64,000 nt of DNA from Arthrobotrys musiformis (Eukaryota; Ascomycota; Orbiliomycetes; Orbiliales; Orbiliaceae). The notes under the pieces are model-generated. The model ran no database searches and had not been told where the DNA came from. It saw only the letters and a list, made by a program, of their open reading frames with translations. Shown one piece after another: positions 34,150-47,200 of this stretch (positions within the stretch are counted from its first letter, which is position 1; the number at the start of each line of letters is the position of its first letter). Made by a program: the position numbers and the translations under genes. The stretch is from contig JAVHJL010000009.1 in NCBI GenBank assembly GCA_036971715.1, positions 1,302,001-1,366,000 of the forward strand, in the 5' to 3' direction.

Positions 34150-35102
34150 ATGTCCTGGCGGTGTTCTGGAACCTCGAATGCGGAGTTGGTGGAGAATATG
34201 AAGCGGAATGGGTTGATTAAGAATATTGAAACTTACGCGGCTATGAAGAAGGTATATTATTCTTTTAATCTTATAAGGGTTGTTGAAGGTTAATGGGGTA
34301 TAGGTCGACAGAGCGCACTTTTCGCCGAAGAATCCGTATCAAGATGCTCCGCAGCAGATTGGGTATTCTGCTACCGTATGTTTTATCATTCTATTAACTT
34401 TTATTGGGGGTTGTCCTGATTTTATGGTAGATATCGGCGCCGCATATGCATTCTCATGTAATTACTCCGGTCTGCCCGATTTAATGGTGAAGCTAAAAGG
34501 GGATAGGCCTGCGAAGAGATAATCGAGTACCTCAAGCCCGGCGCGTCGATACTAGACGTCGGCAGCGGGAGTGGGTATTTAGTCGCCGTGATGGCGCATA
34601 TGGTACCCCCCTCCATCCACACCTACCAACCTACAAAACTAATAATAAAAAAAGGTCCAACCGGGCGGGAAAATAGTGGGTATAGAACACATCCAACAAC
34701 TGGTCGATCTATCCATCACAAACCTTCGAAAGGACCCGCTACATTCATCATGGCTTGACGACGGGACGATTACGATTGTTAAGGGTGATGGGAGACTGGG
34801 GTTTAAAGACAAGGCGCCTTATGATGCTATTCACGTTGGAGCGGCGGCGAAGGAGGTTCATGAGGAACTTGTGGAGCAGCTTGCGAGGCCTGGGAGGTTG
34901 TTTATTCCTGTTGAGGGGAAGGGCGGGTGGGGGGAGCAGAGTATTTGGCATGTTGATAAGGATAGAGAAGGGAGGGTGGAGATGAGTGAGAAGGTTAGTG
35001 TTCTCTTATTTTTATTTTTATATAGGAGGTTGTGCTAATGGGAGGTTTTAGTATGGAGTTATGTATGTGCCTTTGACGGATAATCCGTACGAGAAGAAGT
35101 GA
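34150..35102 (+). CDS. Protein-L-isoaspartate O-methyltransferase
   Basis: Six exons (34150..34251, 34304..34375, 34431..34457, 34507..34602, 34655..34993, 35052..35102) give 228 aa, the usual length. The enzyme methylates isoaspartyl residues with S-adenosylmethionine to repair aged proteins in the cytosol. Family motifs include MSWRCSGTSNAELVENMKRNG at the N-terminus, SPKNPYQDAPQQIGYSATISAPHMHS, the SAM-binding ILDVGSGSGY, the acidic-loop IVGIEH, YDAIHVGAAA, and LARPGRLFIPVE. The tail is YGVMYVPLTDN. The 27-nt third exon contributes only ISAPHMHSH but is needed to restore the most conserved peptide of the family. All introns are short (about 49-58 bp) and in phase 0. Confidence 0.95.
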
Positions 35103-36790
35103 GAGGGCGCGGATGGCATATGAATATAGCGCGCAGAGCAGGGAGTCCTAAGTTTTTTGTCGTCCATTGGCAGGACGAAAGAATGGGAAATCACACAGCA
35201 CTTTTCTTTTTTGTTTTATCATGAGAAAATTTTTTTATATCTCAAAAAATGAGATCGAGGAAGTTGCAGGTAGGAGTTTTTGGCGTTTCGAGGTGGGATG
35301 GGATGGGATGGGCTGCGGGGTTACAGTCTGCATCATTTTGGCTGTCAGAGCAGTGGAGCGCGGCGATATTTTCGGTAGTCAAATGGTCAACCCGATGTCA
35401 TTGTCATATCAGCAAAAAAAAAAGAGGGCTATTGATAACAAAAAGGACCGAAGTAATAAGAATATGACCAGATAAATCAAAAATTGCCTCCGATACACGG
35501 TATACCGGGTACCTGAACATAAATCCTATCGACGACGAACGCACCCGGGAGCGAGAATTAACAGAACAAATAGGCCTGTTTCGTGATCGTATTAGATATT
35601 CCGATTGGTTGGATTTCGTAGGAGCGATTTTTTTCTCTCTTTCTTTCTTTCTGTCATCGATCCAGGAAAATGCGACGGAGAGAGGAAGGGGAGCTAGCTG
35701 GGCTAGCTTAGCTGGGCCGGTATGGAATAATGCCTCAATGGTCATGCCGGGTACCTTGCACACTTGTTCTTTTCTTGTGCGCCTTATCTTCTTGGACCGG
35801 CCGGAGAGGGATATATAACTATACCTTTTTTTTTTTGGACCAAAAAAAAAAAAGAAAGAAAGAAAGAAGGATGTTAGAGGAAGAATAGAAATTCCGATGA
35901 TATATATAGCTGGGGGCATCTGAAGTTTCTTTTTGGTTTTTTTCTTTAAATTTTGGATCGCTCTTTTCTTTTCTGACGTTAGTTCGGTAGAGTAAGCTTT
36001 AAAGCTTCATTGCTCGCGCCGCTGTCGATATACTTTCGATACATCTACTTACTAGTATACTGTGTATCGGCTAGCGAACGGCTGATTTGCAATCAAATTG
36101 GTATAGGTTGGTCATTTTTATATTCCTTCTTCGTTTCTCTCTTTTTGTCTTTTGTGATTCTCCCGTGGCTTCGTTTGCACAGACCGCAGCACGGCAAAGC
36201 GAGAACAGGATCGTTGCGTAATGCTGCATGCAGGAAAATATGAGAGATATCGATTGGGCTGCATATGACAGTGCTGCTGGCTGCAGTGCAATCGAATGGA
36301 ATGCTTGCACGTCACATCTATAAAAGAATGTGAGGCGCGAGGTTGGAGCTCCCTCTCTCTCCCTCTTCCCTCGTGTCTGTCTGTCTTATATACGCTATCG
36401 ATAGTCTTGAGGTTAGTTGGATTGGACTGTTGTTCTGTTTGGCGGGGTGTCTGGTCATTTCTGTTTCTGTTTCTGTCATACGTCACTTTGTGCAACACCA
36501 AATTTCGGCCGTTGAACTGAAATTCGCTGCTGAAACTCCCCTCGACGATCCTGCTGCTGCTCTGCTCTGATTCCTCTGCTTCTTCTCCCGAACTCTCCTC
36601 CCTCGTGCTGTGGCTGACATAGCTCCCCTCTCGGATTTTAGACCACGGAATATCTACCTATACTCACACCTGACTTCATTATACACTCAACCCGCCCTTT
36701 CTTTCTTCCTCTCCCTCATATGCATAAAAGAGGTCGACGGTTCTAAAACCCTCCCCTCCCCCATTTGTTCACACACACAGAACCTCAAAG
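35103..36790. other. Intergenic, upstream of TPS1
   Basis: About 1.7 kb. It has CTTT/AAAG runs (35625-35660 and 35840-35865) and pyrimidine-rich DNA close to TPS1. No gene was recognised. Confidence 0.5.
36538..36757 (+). promoter_or_regulatory. Cluster of CCCCT (STRE-like) elements upstream of TPS1
   Basis: CCCCT pentamers occur at 36538, 36625 and 36753, all within 260 bp of the TPS1 ATG. In yeast CCCCT is the stress response element bound by Msn2/Msn4, and trehalose genes are classic targets. The region is pyrimidine-rich, so chance occurrence is quite possible. Confidence 0.3.
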
Positions 36791-38604
36791 ATGTCGCTCC
36801 TATTGATATCCAACCGGTTGCCCATCACCGTCAAACGCAGCAACGATGGCACCTACGACTTCAGCATGTCTTCCGGCGGTCTAGTCACCGGTCTCTCGGG
36901 ACTGGCAAAGACGACAACGTTCCATTGGTTCGGATGGGTTGGACGTGAGATTCCTGAAGATGAAAAGGAATTGGTGGCGAACAAGTTGAAGGATGAGTAT
37001 AATGCCGTACCGGTTTATTTGTCGGATGATTTGGCGGATAAGCATTGTATGTTCCCCCCCCCCCACCTCTTTGTGTTCTATTACAGTTTGGAAGGAGTTT
37101 TGGTCACTAATTTGTGGTATTTGGGTAGACAATGGCTTTTCGAGTATGATATCCTCCGTATACCCTGATCTATTGAAGGAGAGCTGGGGACGGTGCTAAT
37201 GTAGTACAAAGACTCGATATTATGGCCCCTCTTCCACTACCACCCCGGTGAAATCTCCTTCGACGAACCCGCCTGGATCGCCTACCGTGACGCCAACCGT
37301 CTCTTCGCCAAGGCCGTCGCCGCGGTCGTCAAAGAGGGTGATCTGATCTGGGTCCACGACTACCACCTCATGCTCCTCCCGGCCATGCTCCGCGAAGAAA
37401 TCGGCGATAAATTCAAGAACGTCAAGATTGGGTTCTTCCTGCATACTCCTTTCCCCAGCAGTGAGATTTACAGGATATTGCCGGTTAGGAATGATATACT
37501 TTTGGGGGTTTTGCATTGCGATCTCATTGGGTTTCATACTTATGATTATGCGAGGCATTTTTTGAGTAGTTGTTCGAGGATATTGTACGTTCCCTCCTCT
37601 TTTATCCCTTTAGTTACACGGTTTGATTTGCGGTTTATTGGGCTTTGGAAGGGGATACTGATTGATGGGGTAGGGGTCTGAATACCACACCCAATGGTGT
37701 CGAGTTCCAGGGCAAGATGGTATCCGTCGGAGCATTCCCGATTGGTATCGATCCCGATAAGTTCTCGGAGGCTCTGACGCAACCGAAGGTCATGGACCGT
37801 ATTGCGACGCTGGAGAAGAAGTTTGAGGGCGTCAAGTTGATAGTCGGTGTCGATCGTTTGGATTACATCAAGGGTGTGCCGCAGAAGTTGCACGCGCTTG
37901 AAGTATTTTTGACAGAGCATCCTGAGTGGATTGGGAAGGTATGTTATCTTTGTTCCTCTGAAAGCGGGTATAGGGATGCTAATAGAAGGAGTAGGTTGTG
38001 CTTGTGCAAGTAGCTGTTCCGAGCAGACAAGATGTTGAGGAGTATCAAAATCTTCGTGCGGTGGTGAACGAGCTGGTGGGCAGGATAAACGGCAAGTTCG
38101 GTATGTAGCCCCATTCTGACTTAAATATATCACGTACGACAGCCACTAATGAGAGTTGTTACAGGAACAATCGAATTCATGCCCATCCACTTTATGCATA
38201 AATCAGTCTCTTTCGACGAATTGGTCGCTCTCTACGCCGTCTCTGACGTCTGCCTCGTCTCCTCCACCCGTGACGGTATGAATCTAGTCTCATACGAATA
38301 CATCGCCTCGCAGCAAAAACGCCACGGCGTCATGATCCTCTCCGAATTCACGGGAGCAGCGCAGAGTTTGAACGGCAGTATCATCGTCAACCCGTGGAAT
38401 ACGGACGAACTGGCAACCGCCATCTACGACGCCATCACCATGCCCGACGATCTGAGGGAAGCGAACCACCAGAAGCTTTACGGGTATGTGACGAAGTATA
38501 CCAGTGCATTCTGGGGGACTAGTTTTGTGAACGAATTGACGAGGATTGCGGATGCTGCCTCCGGTGAGGAGAAGAAAGAGGAGAAGAAAGAGGAGGGTGC
38601 ATAG
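36791..38604 (+). CDS. TPS1: Alpha,alpha-trehalose-phosphate synthase (UDP-forming)
   Basis: Six exons (36791..37046, 37129..37143, 37212..37584, 37674..37938, 37995..38100, 38165..38604) give 484 aa, matching the single-domain fungal Tps1. It makes trehalose-6-phosphate from UDP-glucose and glucose-6-phosphate in the cytosol, for stress protection and glycolytic control. It belongs to glycosyltransferase family 20. Conserved pieces in order are SNRLPITV, SSGGLVTGLSGL, WFGWVGREI, YNGFSNSILWPLFHYHPGE, WVHDYHLMLLP, FFLHTPFPSSEIYR, VGVDRLDYIKGVPQKL, EFMPIHFMHKSV and STRDGMNLVSYEYI. The second exon is only 15 nt and supplies the middle of the YNGFSN motif. The C-terminal tail is EEKKEEKKEEGA. No phosphatase domain is attached. 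Confidence 0.96.
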
Positions 38605-39710
38605 ACTATTCCTTCCACCTTTTCTTTCTTTAGTTTTTTTTTCAAAAAAAAAGGAATAGATGATATTGAAGGTAGAGATGAGATAGAAGAGGGGTGTTTG
38701 GAAAAAAAAGTTATTACTTTTTTTTTGTTCGTGAATTTTAATTTTTTTGATTGTTCGTTTGGGTGGAAGCGTGGGGATTTTTATGTTTCGTTGTAGGAAT
38801 TTCTTTGGGGGTTGGCAGTGATTAGGCCGCCCTTTTTTGTTACTATCGCTGTCTTTTTTTGTGTGTGTTTGATAGTGGCTCTAGTATAATGATACTATAT
38901 TACGGTCTTTTGAAGCTGTGTGTTTTAATCAAAAGGCTGGTGAGGTTGCGATGTCATGAATGAAAGATGTGGGTTTATAGTACTCGATTTTGGCGATGTA
39001 GTAGCTAGAGGTTGTGGTGGAGGGATGCTTTAATGTGCGTCCCGCACACAAACATTTCTGCTCCATGGGATCTATGAGCGCCTGGTATATATCAAGGCTA
39101 AAATTCTGGCGGATTAATCTTTCATCGTCCGTATATGTATAGCTAACGTTAAACCAGGCTAACTACGTTTATCGATCGACCGAGCTACCCTAGCCGCCTA
39201 TCATGAACTAAAGGTACAAGTTTCCAAAATTGCAACACCTGTCGATAAAATGATAGGCTTCTTGGTGGGCTGGTCCATGGGAACCCCGCATTTTTCTTGA
39301 CATGCATTTCAGTTTCTTTTTAATTGCGGGAAAGGCAGATTGTATGTTTTGTATTCTTGCCGTCTTTTTTAAAGTCGGACAATGGAGTTCTGGGGATAGA
39401 TCCGTTGTGTGGCGGGCTATTTGTATGCACGCCAGATGCATGCAGGGTATAGACGGTAGCTAGCGGGTTTCGTGAAGTATTTACGAAAAACGTATTTTGT
39501 AGCCCCTCATCTGGGGATTGAAGGGCTAGAGGGTTATAAATTGGCGGGAGGACGGCCCTTTTGATAGAGCTCTTTAGTACTATCTTTTTTATTCCCTGGC
39601 TAGAGTTATTGAAGGGATATATTTCATCTGTTGCTAGCCTTGAGCTTGATTTTTTTTCTTCTTACCTTTGAACAATACTATTTACTTCAAAGTATAAATA
39701 TATATTGAAG
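38605..39710. other. Intergenic
   Basis: About 1.1 kb, T-rich after TPS1. No gene was recognised. Confidence 0.55.
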
Positions 39711-42106
39711 ATGTCGAACGAACAAGCTAGACAGGAGTCTTGTCTGCAGGTACTCCATCCCAGGGATCCAGATTCAGATTCAGATATTGGCGGCCGGATG
39801 CAGCATTTGGTAAGTTGCAACAGGTTGATGCGTTGACTTCTCCCACCCCCCCCACATAACCCCCTCGCGGCCTCGTTAGCCCTCATGATATTGCAATATT
39901 GAGTAGGCCCATAAGTCTACAAATATTCATGTATAACAGAATAGTAATCCGATGACCTTTTGCTAAATAAAATATATTAAAAAAAACATTCAGATCATAG
40001 AGACAAAAGAGGAATGGGATAACGGCAAAACCCTCACGGTGACCTTCTTCGACGACCCGAAGATAACCAACACCCACGTGCAGACTCCGCGGTACCGCCA
40101 TCTGGTCGAGCATTATGCCAGAATCTGGGAGCGGTGGGCGAATATTAAGTTTAAATTCGTGGACGATGATGAGGCTATTATCAAGATCAGTTCCGGGAAG
40201 GTTGGTATGTGTTATATATCCCGATCTAATTCTAGCTTTGAGGGCCTAGGGAAGGATTTATATATGAATGTAGAAGCTAACTGGGGGTGATGTCCAGGCT
40301 CCTGGTCCACCATCGGTAAAGGCGCGCTGCACCCATACTACAAAACCCACGCCAACATGAACCTCGATGTCAACGGCGCAGCCCACCACTCATCCTTTTC
40401 CCGCGCCACATGCCACGAATTCGGGCACGCGATAGGTTGCAAACACGAACAGCAAAACCCCCACGCTCCCTACCACTGGATTGAAAAAAACGTGGTTGAT
40501 TGGTACACCACCAACACCACCTGGGAGGATAAGGATGTGTACCATGCTTTTAACAACTTCAAACAATACAAGGAAGTTGATGGGTATGAGAGTACGAGGT
40601 GGGATTCGAAGAGTATTATGCACTATCACATGGAGAAGTCGTGGACAGAGGAAGGGATTGTGGTGCAGAGGTCCGATGTTCTCTCGGATTTGGATAAGGA
40701 GTTCATCGGGAAGAAGTATCCGTTTAGCGATTCACCGGGTTTGTGCCTCCGCTTTATTCTTAAATTTTTTTGATTTAGTTGATATGATGAACTGACTTGT
40801 GACAGTTTCTGGTGCTGGCGCGGATAAATTGTTGGATCGAACGGCGTATGCCGCCATCGATGGATTCGAGTATCGCGAGGGGAAGATGTACCTCGTCAGT
40901 AACTTCATCCTAAGAAAGTGGAATAGGATGTACCCGCTGACAAATATCACTCCCAGAACCTTTTCTGCCAATCCGACTCCTACAGTCTCTATAAAGTAAC
41001 CTACCTCTTCAGACACGGTAGCCCCACAATCATAGAGTCCGACTGGGAAACCGAACGCATCAAGCTACCCCTCCACGGAGCCCAGGCCCCGGCTCCAGGA
41101 ACACCGCTGGCCGTGGTTCGTTACAGCATGGGTGATTTCAAACAGGTGATTCATCTGTTCTACCTCGATAGGGACGATTATATCCGCGATTGCATTTTCG
41201 TAAACGGCGAGCTCAAGAGTAAGAACAGATTGAACACAAAGGTTGCATCCTACAGCAGACTCAGCGCCGTAGCCTGGCAAGGGAAAGACGAAGAGCACAT
41301 CAGGTAATCCCCACTAATCCACTCCTTAAATATTAACCCCAAACACTAACAAAAAATAAAGACTTTTCTACCAATCCGCCCGAGACGACCACATCCAAGA
41401 ATACATCGGCGTCGCAAAATGGAACGGCACAACCTCCTCAACAACTTGGTCAATGGGCGCAGTCGTCAGCATCGGCAGCGACCACGCCCTCCCAGGCACC
41501 GACTTCTCCTTCGTAAACCTAACCTGGGACACCGCCTGCATCCGCGGCTTCTACCAAAACACCGACGGAGCCATCAGACAGACCAAATTCACCGGCGGCA
41601 AATGGAGCCTCGTCCCTAACTGGCAGATCCGCCAGGATATCCCCTACGCTACCTCCTTCGCCGCAATGGTGTTCGATAAGGGGGTAGTAGGAAAACATAA
41701 ACCGATCCTTTACTACAAAGCCCGCGAATACGACATCTCCGACGACCAGTACATTTACAAAGTCGACCCGGAAGCGCACGAAACCGAAGGAAAATCCATC
41801 GGTTCTACAAAGATAGCGCATAACTCGCGGATAGCGTTCATCGATAGCGATGTCGGCGATAGGGTATTCTTCACCAGCCCGGAGGGGAAACTTACGGAGA
41901 AGATTTCGCCGGGGAAAGGAAAGAGTTTTGCGACTGCGAAGGAGTTGAAGTTCGATTGGAGCTCGAATTTGGGGCAGGGTGGTAAGGACGATGGGTGGGG
42001 TGATGATAATAATAATGACTGGGATAAGCCGGAGCCGGTGATTATCCAGCCTCAGAAGCCGGGGCCACCGGTTGGGTCTGGAAAGAAGGGGCCTTTTGGG
42101 TGGTAA
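39711..42106 (+). CDS. Astacin-like metalloprotease with C-terminal fucose-lectin-like propeller
   Basis: Six exons (39711..39809, 39994..40204, 40298..40738, 40806..40894, 40957..41303, 41362..42106) encode 643 aa. Residues about 40-248 are a zinc endopeptidase. It has CHEFGHAIGCKHEQQNPHA with zinc ligands His143, His147 and His153 and base Glu144, plus the Met-turn SIMHYH at about 209-214, together matching the astacin/M12A signature. Residues about 255-610 resemble fungal fucose-specific lectin propellers: repeated strands such as VIHLFYLDRDDYIRDC, RLFYQSARDDHIQEYIG and FYQNTDGAIRQTKF. The tail is Asp/Asn- then Pro/Gly-rich. No signal peptide is visible, so the protein may stay inside the cell, leave by an unconventional route, or have an unseen upstream exon. 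The exon 4-5 junction uses GTCAGT and restores the propeller frame. Confidence 0.82.
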
Positions 42107-42581
42107 AAACGATACTTATAAAATATTCATAAGTCGATATTGGCAATGTTTCTAATGTGACATTTGATAGTTAGCAATCTAAAATCTTTGTCTGGGGATT
42201 CCGAATATATATTTATTTTGAATACTATACCAATATGCCTAGTTGAAAGCACACTGAAACTACAAACCTCGCATTATCCATCATAGATGCATCGTCTTTA
42301 CCTCGCAAATTTTATGAAGACAAGAATTCAAAAGTTGAATTCGGGTTGCAATTGGTCTCCGGAATATGGGCAAAAAATATCACAAAAACAACACACAATA
42401 TGCGACTACAAGCCTACGCGTATCTACGGCAGGATAGATAAAGGGGGTGAACGCCAAGGACCACTATAGGGGTCAAGGTACATGTTCAAACCCTCATGCA
42501 TCTACGGTATACACGGTATCGACCGGTATCTTCCGACAAACCATCATACGAGCCTTGAAAAAAAGGGCCAACAAGGACCCC
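42107..42581. other. Intergenic / possible 5' coding extension
   Basis: The next gene's frame is open from 42447 to its first ATG at 42582 with plausible residues (IIRALKKRANKDP). An upstream start exon is possible but not found. Confidence 0.4.
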
Positions 42582-44127
42582 ATGAAAGCCGCCACCCTCC
42601 GCAACCGAATCTCCAGATTCTTCGACGGCCTAAAATGGGACTCCGAAGCCCAACAAGAGCCGAGAGAACCCCGGCGTATAAAACCCCTGCCACCGCATTT
42701 TGATCCCACGTTCCCGTTGGAAACCCTCCCCTTCGATATCAAATACACAATCTTAAAAACGGTGGCATACGTCGATTTGGACGGGTTTGTTTCCCTTATC
42801 CTTGCATCCCGGGCTTATCATGAGGTATTCGCCGAACACAAGCGCTCATTTACCCGCATCGCGCTGTGGAGTGATGCTTTGAGGTATCAAACCGAGAGTT
42901 TCTTTTTGGCGGCTGTGTATGATGATTTATTGGATGCCTCGCAAGATGTTTCGAAGGAGGAGTCGGAGAGGATTGAGAATGGGTATAATGCCGCTTTAGA
43001 TCCCGGGGGCTGTGACTCGGAACCGTGGTATTATGAGACTGTAAGCGAGGGCGGCGAAGAGATGGAAAATAGGATTATTAGGAACCATATAGCGGTTCGA
43101 CGATTTGCGAATGTTTTCATACAACGGGCGATGTTTCCGCGGCTGCTGAGAAGGGTTGAAGAAATAGAAGAAAGTAGAACCAAAAAACGAAAAAATAAGA
43201 TAGAGCAGCAAATACTACATCCGGAACCATCTCGGAAGTTTGGGATTGCTAGGAGCGTGGAAGATTTGTGTCCCGGTGAACCGCCTCCAACGGCTTCAGA
43301 GAGGGAGGGGGTAATGCGGGCTATTTACCGTTTATCGGTTTATATCCTGATTTTCTATGCGAGAATCCGCACTCGTAGGGCGATTGATCCTACACCCGGT
43401 ACTATCAAGTGTATCCTGGCATGGGGTTATTGGGGAACGAAAGAGGTTGAAATGTTAATAGCCTGGCTGGGGATGGAGTTCAATCCTTTACTATACAAGT
43501 TATTCCGACAAGGCAGGTGGTGGTGGGCTTGGAGCTCTCTTATCCCCAGCGATGAAGGTATTTATCCATGACATGCTACCTATTCTTCCCACCGGGGCTA
43601 ATATTATAACGATAGATTCCGACGCACACTCCGGATCCTGTTCCACTGAGCCCGAAGCCCGGGAGCAACACTACAGTTGTTCTTTATTCGCTTTATTGGT
43701 CCACGAATTCCCATTCTATGCGACGGAGTGGATCGATTCCTTCGATACCGAGTGGCGTTACTGGCAGCCACCTGAGGACCGTCTCGGGGCTATGACAGAC
43801 TGGACCTCGAATTTCGACACAAGGATGGAACTCGGATCGGCGCATTGGATGATGTTTCGACTTTTGTATCATGTGAATTATACGGATTACCCCTCCCCTC
43901 TGCTGGAATTGAAACGGATATGTGTTGATGGGCAGGAGTGTTTCTTGGATCGGGCGGAGTATTTCAAGATTGTGAGGTTTGGGATGGATGATGAGTTCCT
44001 GTGGGGGCATCCTGAGAGGCAGAGGGTGGATCCTTGGATGGTGCTTTGGGATGATTGGAGGTTAGAGAGGTGGGGGTATGTTCTACCGAAGCTGAAGACT
44101 AGAGAGCCTGATCACCTGCATTCATAG
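42582..44127 (+). CDS. F-box-like hypothetical protein
   Basis: Two exons (42582..43558, 43617..44127) joined by a 58-bp intron (GTATTT, GCTAAT branch, GATAG) give 495 aa from the first ATG. LETLPFDIKYTILKTVAYVDLDGFVSLILASRAYHEVF near the N-terminus resembles the degenerate F-box of many fungal proteins, in which LPxxI..IL is followed by SLxLASRxY. The C-terminal half is acidic and rich in Trp and Tyr, with no recognised domain. A role as an SCF substrate adaptor is tentative. The start is uncertain because the frame is open 45 codons upstream without ATG. Confidence 0.65.
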
Positions 44128-44274
44128 TTTGTATGGTTTATATGCATTATTGCGATGGGAGGATTCGTGAAAAAGAGTATCATTTGTAAAACTTAATAAC
44201 TATGCCGCTAAGAGTATTAATAAAAATAAGTGTCCCTTTGAACTACTTCAATACATAATAAAGCCCCGCCGGAA

Positions 44275-47200
44275 TTACAAATCAATGGAGAGGATTCCTT
44301 GCTCGATCTCGTTCCACAACTTCTTGAAGATACCCTCCACAAACTTCTTCGCGTCACCGAGTGTGAAATCGGTTGTAAAGTCCACTCTCTTATTCGCAAC
44401 ATCACCAATAATTCTTGCCGTGAATCGACCATCTTTATGCAGAGCACCCAATTGCGCAGTCATGATGATAGTCTCGATATCGAACAGATTTCCAAGAGCC
44501 TTTGTCACCCATTGTGCGATTCGAAGGCCAGTCTTAGAGCCCTTCTCAACGGCGTCAACACCCTTGCGTAGAATATCCATGTCGCCAATGTTCTCCTTAG
44601 CGACCTGTAAAGCCTTACTTGCGGCGGTGAAGGCGATGTATTCAGCAGTTTGCATAAGGCCGTCGACACCTCTTTGCAATCCGGAGAGCAGATCATTGGA
44701 CTCCTTGAGGTATCTGTCCAATACCTCTTCGGCTATCTTCCAGAGTTTCAGCTCATTTCCAGCGGTCTTAGTGAATTGAAGACCTTGTTGGGCGCTATCA
44801 ATAAGGCCGTTTTGAGCGATAATAACACCTTGGAGAGTTGAGCTGGCACCATCGATGGCGGCCTTGCCGGTAATTTTAGCTGCTTCGAGGGTGCCCCGGG
44901 CTGCAAACATTGTACCCTCTGCGAGTTTGTAGCCGGGTCCTTGGACGATAGCCTTTGCGGCCGAGAGGACTCCATTGGCGGTTTCGAAGGCGGCTTTCTT
45001 GACTATATTTTACAAAATTGGTTAGCTATCTGATGCTCGTTGAAATTTAGTGGGGAGTTTCTCTATGGGGACTTACCTCCATACTCGGCAGCAATTGGAG
45101 TCATTTCGAAACCGAGCTTGATCTTATTGAGGACATTGGCCTTGTCGATTTGGCGTTGCTTGTCACTCATCCTCCTTTGCACATCATTGAGTTCCCCTAA
45201 GTGCAGAATTAGTATAGTAGCTCGAGGAACACCTATAGGAAAAGAACTTACTGAGTTTGTTGTTGACGTCGTTTTGGGCCTTCTCGATATCTTTGGCGGC
45301 ATTACCAAATCTGCGGTCCATATCTTGTTCCGCATTAATCAAGATCTGTTGCTTCGAGCTGATATCCCTATCAACATCGGACTTGGTCTTTTCCAATGTT
45401 CCCCTGGCCTTGCCAATTTCAGAGGCTGCGGTGATTTGTGTCTGTTCAAGCTTTCGGGTTGCCCGATCGACAGCAGCGTCGTATTCTCCCTTTGCCTTTC
45501 TGACGTCTTCTTTCAACTGGTTAACGCGGTTGGTTTGCGTAGTCTTCGCATCGTTGAAAGCTTTGTTGACGCTGTCGGACTTCGCCTGCCAGGCTTTTTG
45601 TGCCTTTGCAAGCTCGCCCTCCGCTACTCTAACACCTTCCGCGAATGCCTTCTCGGCACGATCCAATGACGCCCTAGCCTCGTCGAAGCTTTGGGTAGCG
45701 GCGTATTGTGCGGCCATGAATTGAGCGTTAACTTGCGCCATAACGTAGTTGACGATATCTTGTTGCATTCTGGCTTCGACGTCGAACTCGACGCCACCAA
45801 GGCCCTTCTTTGCGGCGTCTCCCTTGATCTTGTTGCGGGCTTTACCTTTAGCTGTCATCTTGAAGAGGTCTGTGAAGGCCATCTCAGCGTCGAACTCGAG
45901 GATCATCTCTCCCTTGCCTTGCTGGAGGGCGTTCAGGTAGAGAGCGGCGAGGAGTGGGCCGAGTTTGGCTTCACCGTCGAAGAAGACTTTGTGGGTAGTT
46001 GCGGTCATCTCGATGTCGAGAACGAGGTTCTGGCCTCGTCTACCGCGAACAGATAGTGGACCGAGTTCGAAGGCGTCCAATGCACCCTTGATGGCAACAC
46101 CTGCTCCACCCATTGTGCAAGCCATTGAAGCTCTCTTTCCGAAAGCTAAGATGGATCCGCTGGCGGAGAACCCTGGTGGAAAGTATCTTGTTCCAATAGT
46201 GACACCAGAGGACATGTACATCGACATTTCTTCGAAGGTCAAGAAGTCTGAATCCGGTTCTGGGATGTTCAACTTGGTAACTTTACGGGCAAAGTCTACG
46301 ATATCGGTGATAGCGAGGTTCTTGACGCTACCGCTGACAAGGAGTTCACCTGGGTTTTCGCTAATGGCGAGGGCGACGGAGGCTTGTGTCCTGCCAACTT
46401 TGATACCTCCAGTGATAGCAAGGCTGCTTGGGGTTCCGGTAGAGAAGAAGACGGCGTATATGATACCCATCTGAAGAGCGAGGTCTCCGACCTCGAGTTG
46501 GTCGCTGATACCAAGTGGGTTCTTCCAGTAGCCCAACATCTCACCGTAACCATTGGCACCGATCATATCGGCATTGAGGCCAAAGGCAAAGCGAAGAGGA
46601 TCGACTTGGTTGGGTACGATGAGGTCGAAGCCTGACTTGAGGGCAAGAGCTGGACCATTGTCTGTGACCTTGATACCCAGAGTAAATGGTGTCGGGCGAA
46701 GGTTGGAGTTTTTCATGACCATCTAAAGCACATTTTAGCATACAATTCCTCAAAATATCACAATAAGATTAGAAGTCTTACCACCGCATTTTCATTTGGC
46801 ATGATGATATCCAGCCCGATCAATCCGTTAGTGTAGTATGCCTTGAGAGTCAAGGCCGGGTTACGAGAACGAGTCAAACTATCAATCTCATCGATGCTGT
46901 CAAAGGCGGCGAGAAGTTGAACCCCCTTCGTGACAGCATAGTTGTAGCTGTTGAGGAAACCCGGTGGTGCAATAGCATTACCACTGCTTGCCATGAATGC
47001 GATATTCCTGAGGCTGAAGTTGAGGAAGGATCCCTCGAGCGCTGGCATAAGTTTGCTTGCCTTGAGTCCGTTCTTGTCTTTGAATTCACCATATATGATC
47101 CAAGCCTTATCAGAAGTATTTGCTGCTCCGGGAGCAGGAGTAGAGCTAGGAGTGGATTTACTGAAGAATAATCCGGCGGATATCTCCAAATCACCGAATT

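Noticed and set aside
40957..41016. Stop codon apparently truncating the astacin-like protein (frame ending VSIK then TAA)
   Set aside because: A 62-bp intron (40895-40956) moves the reading frame and restores the propeller sequence, so this is not a broken gene.
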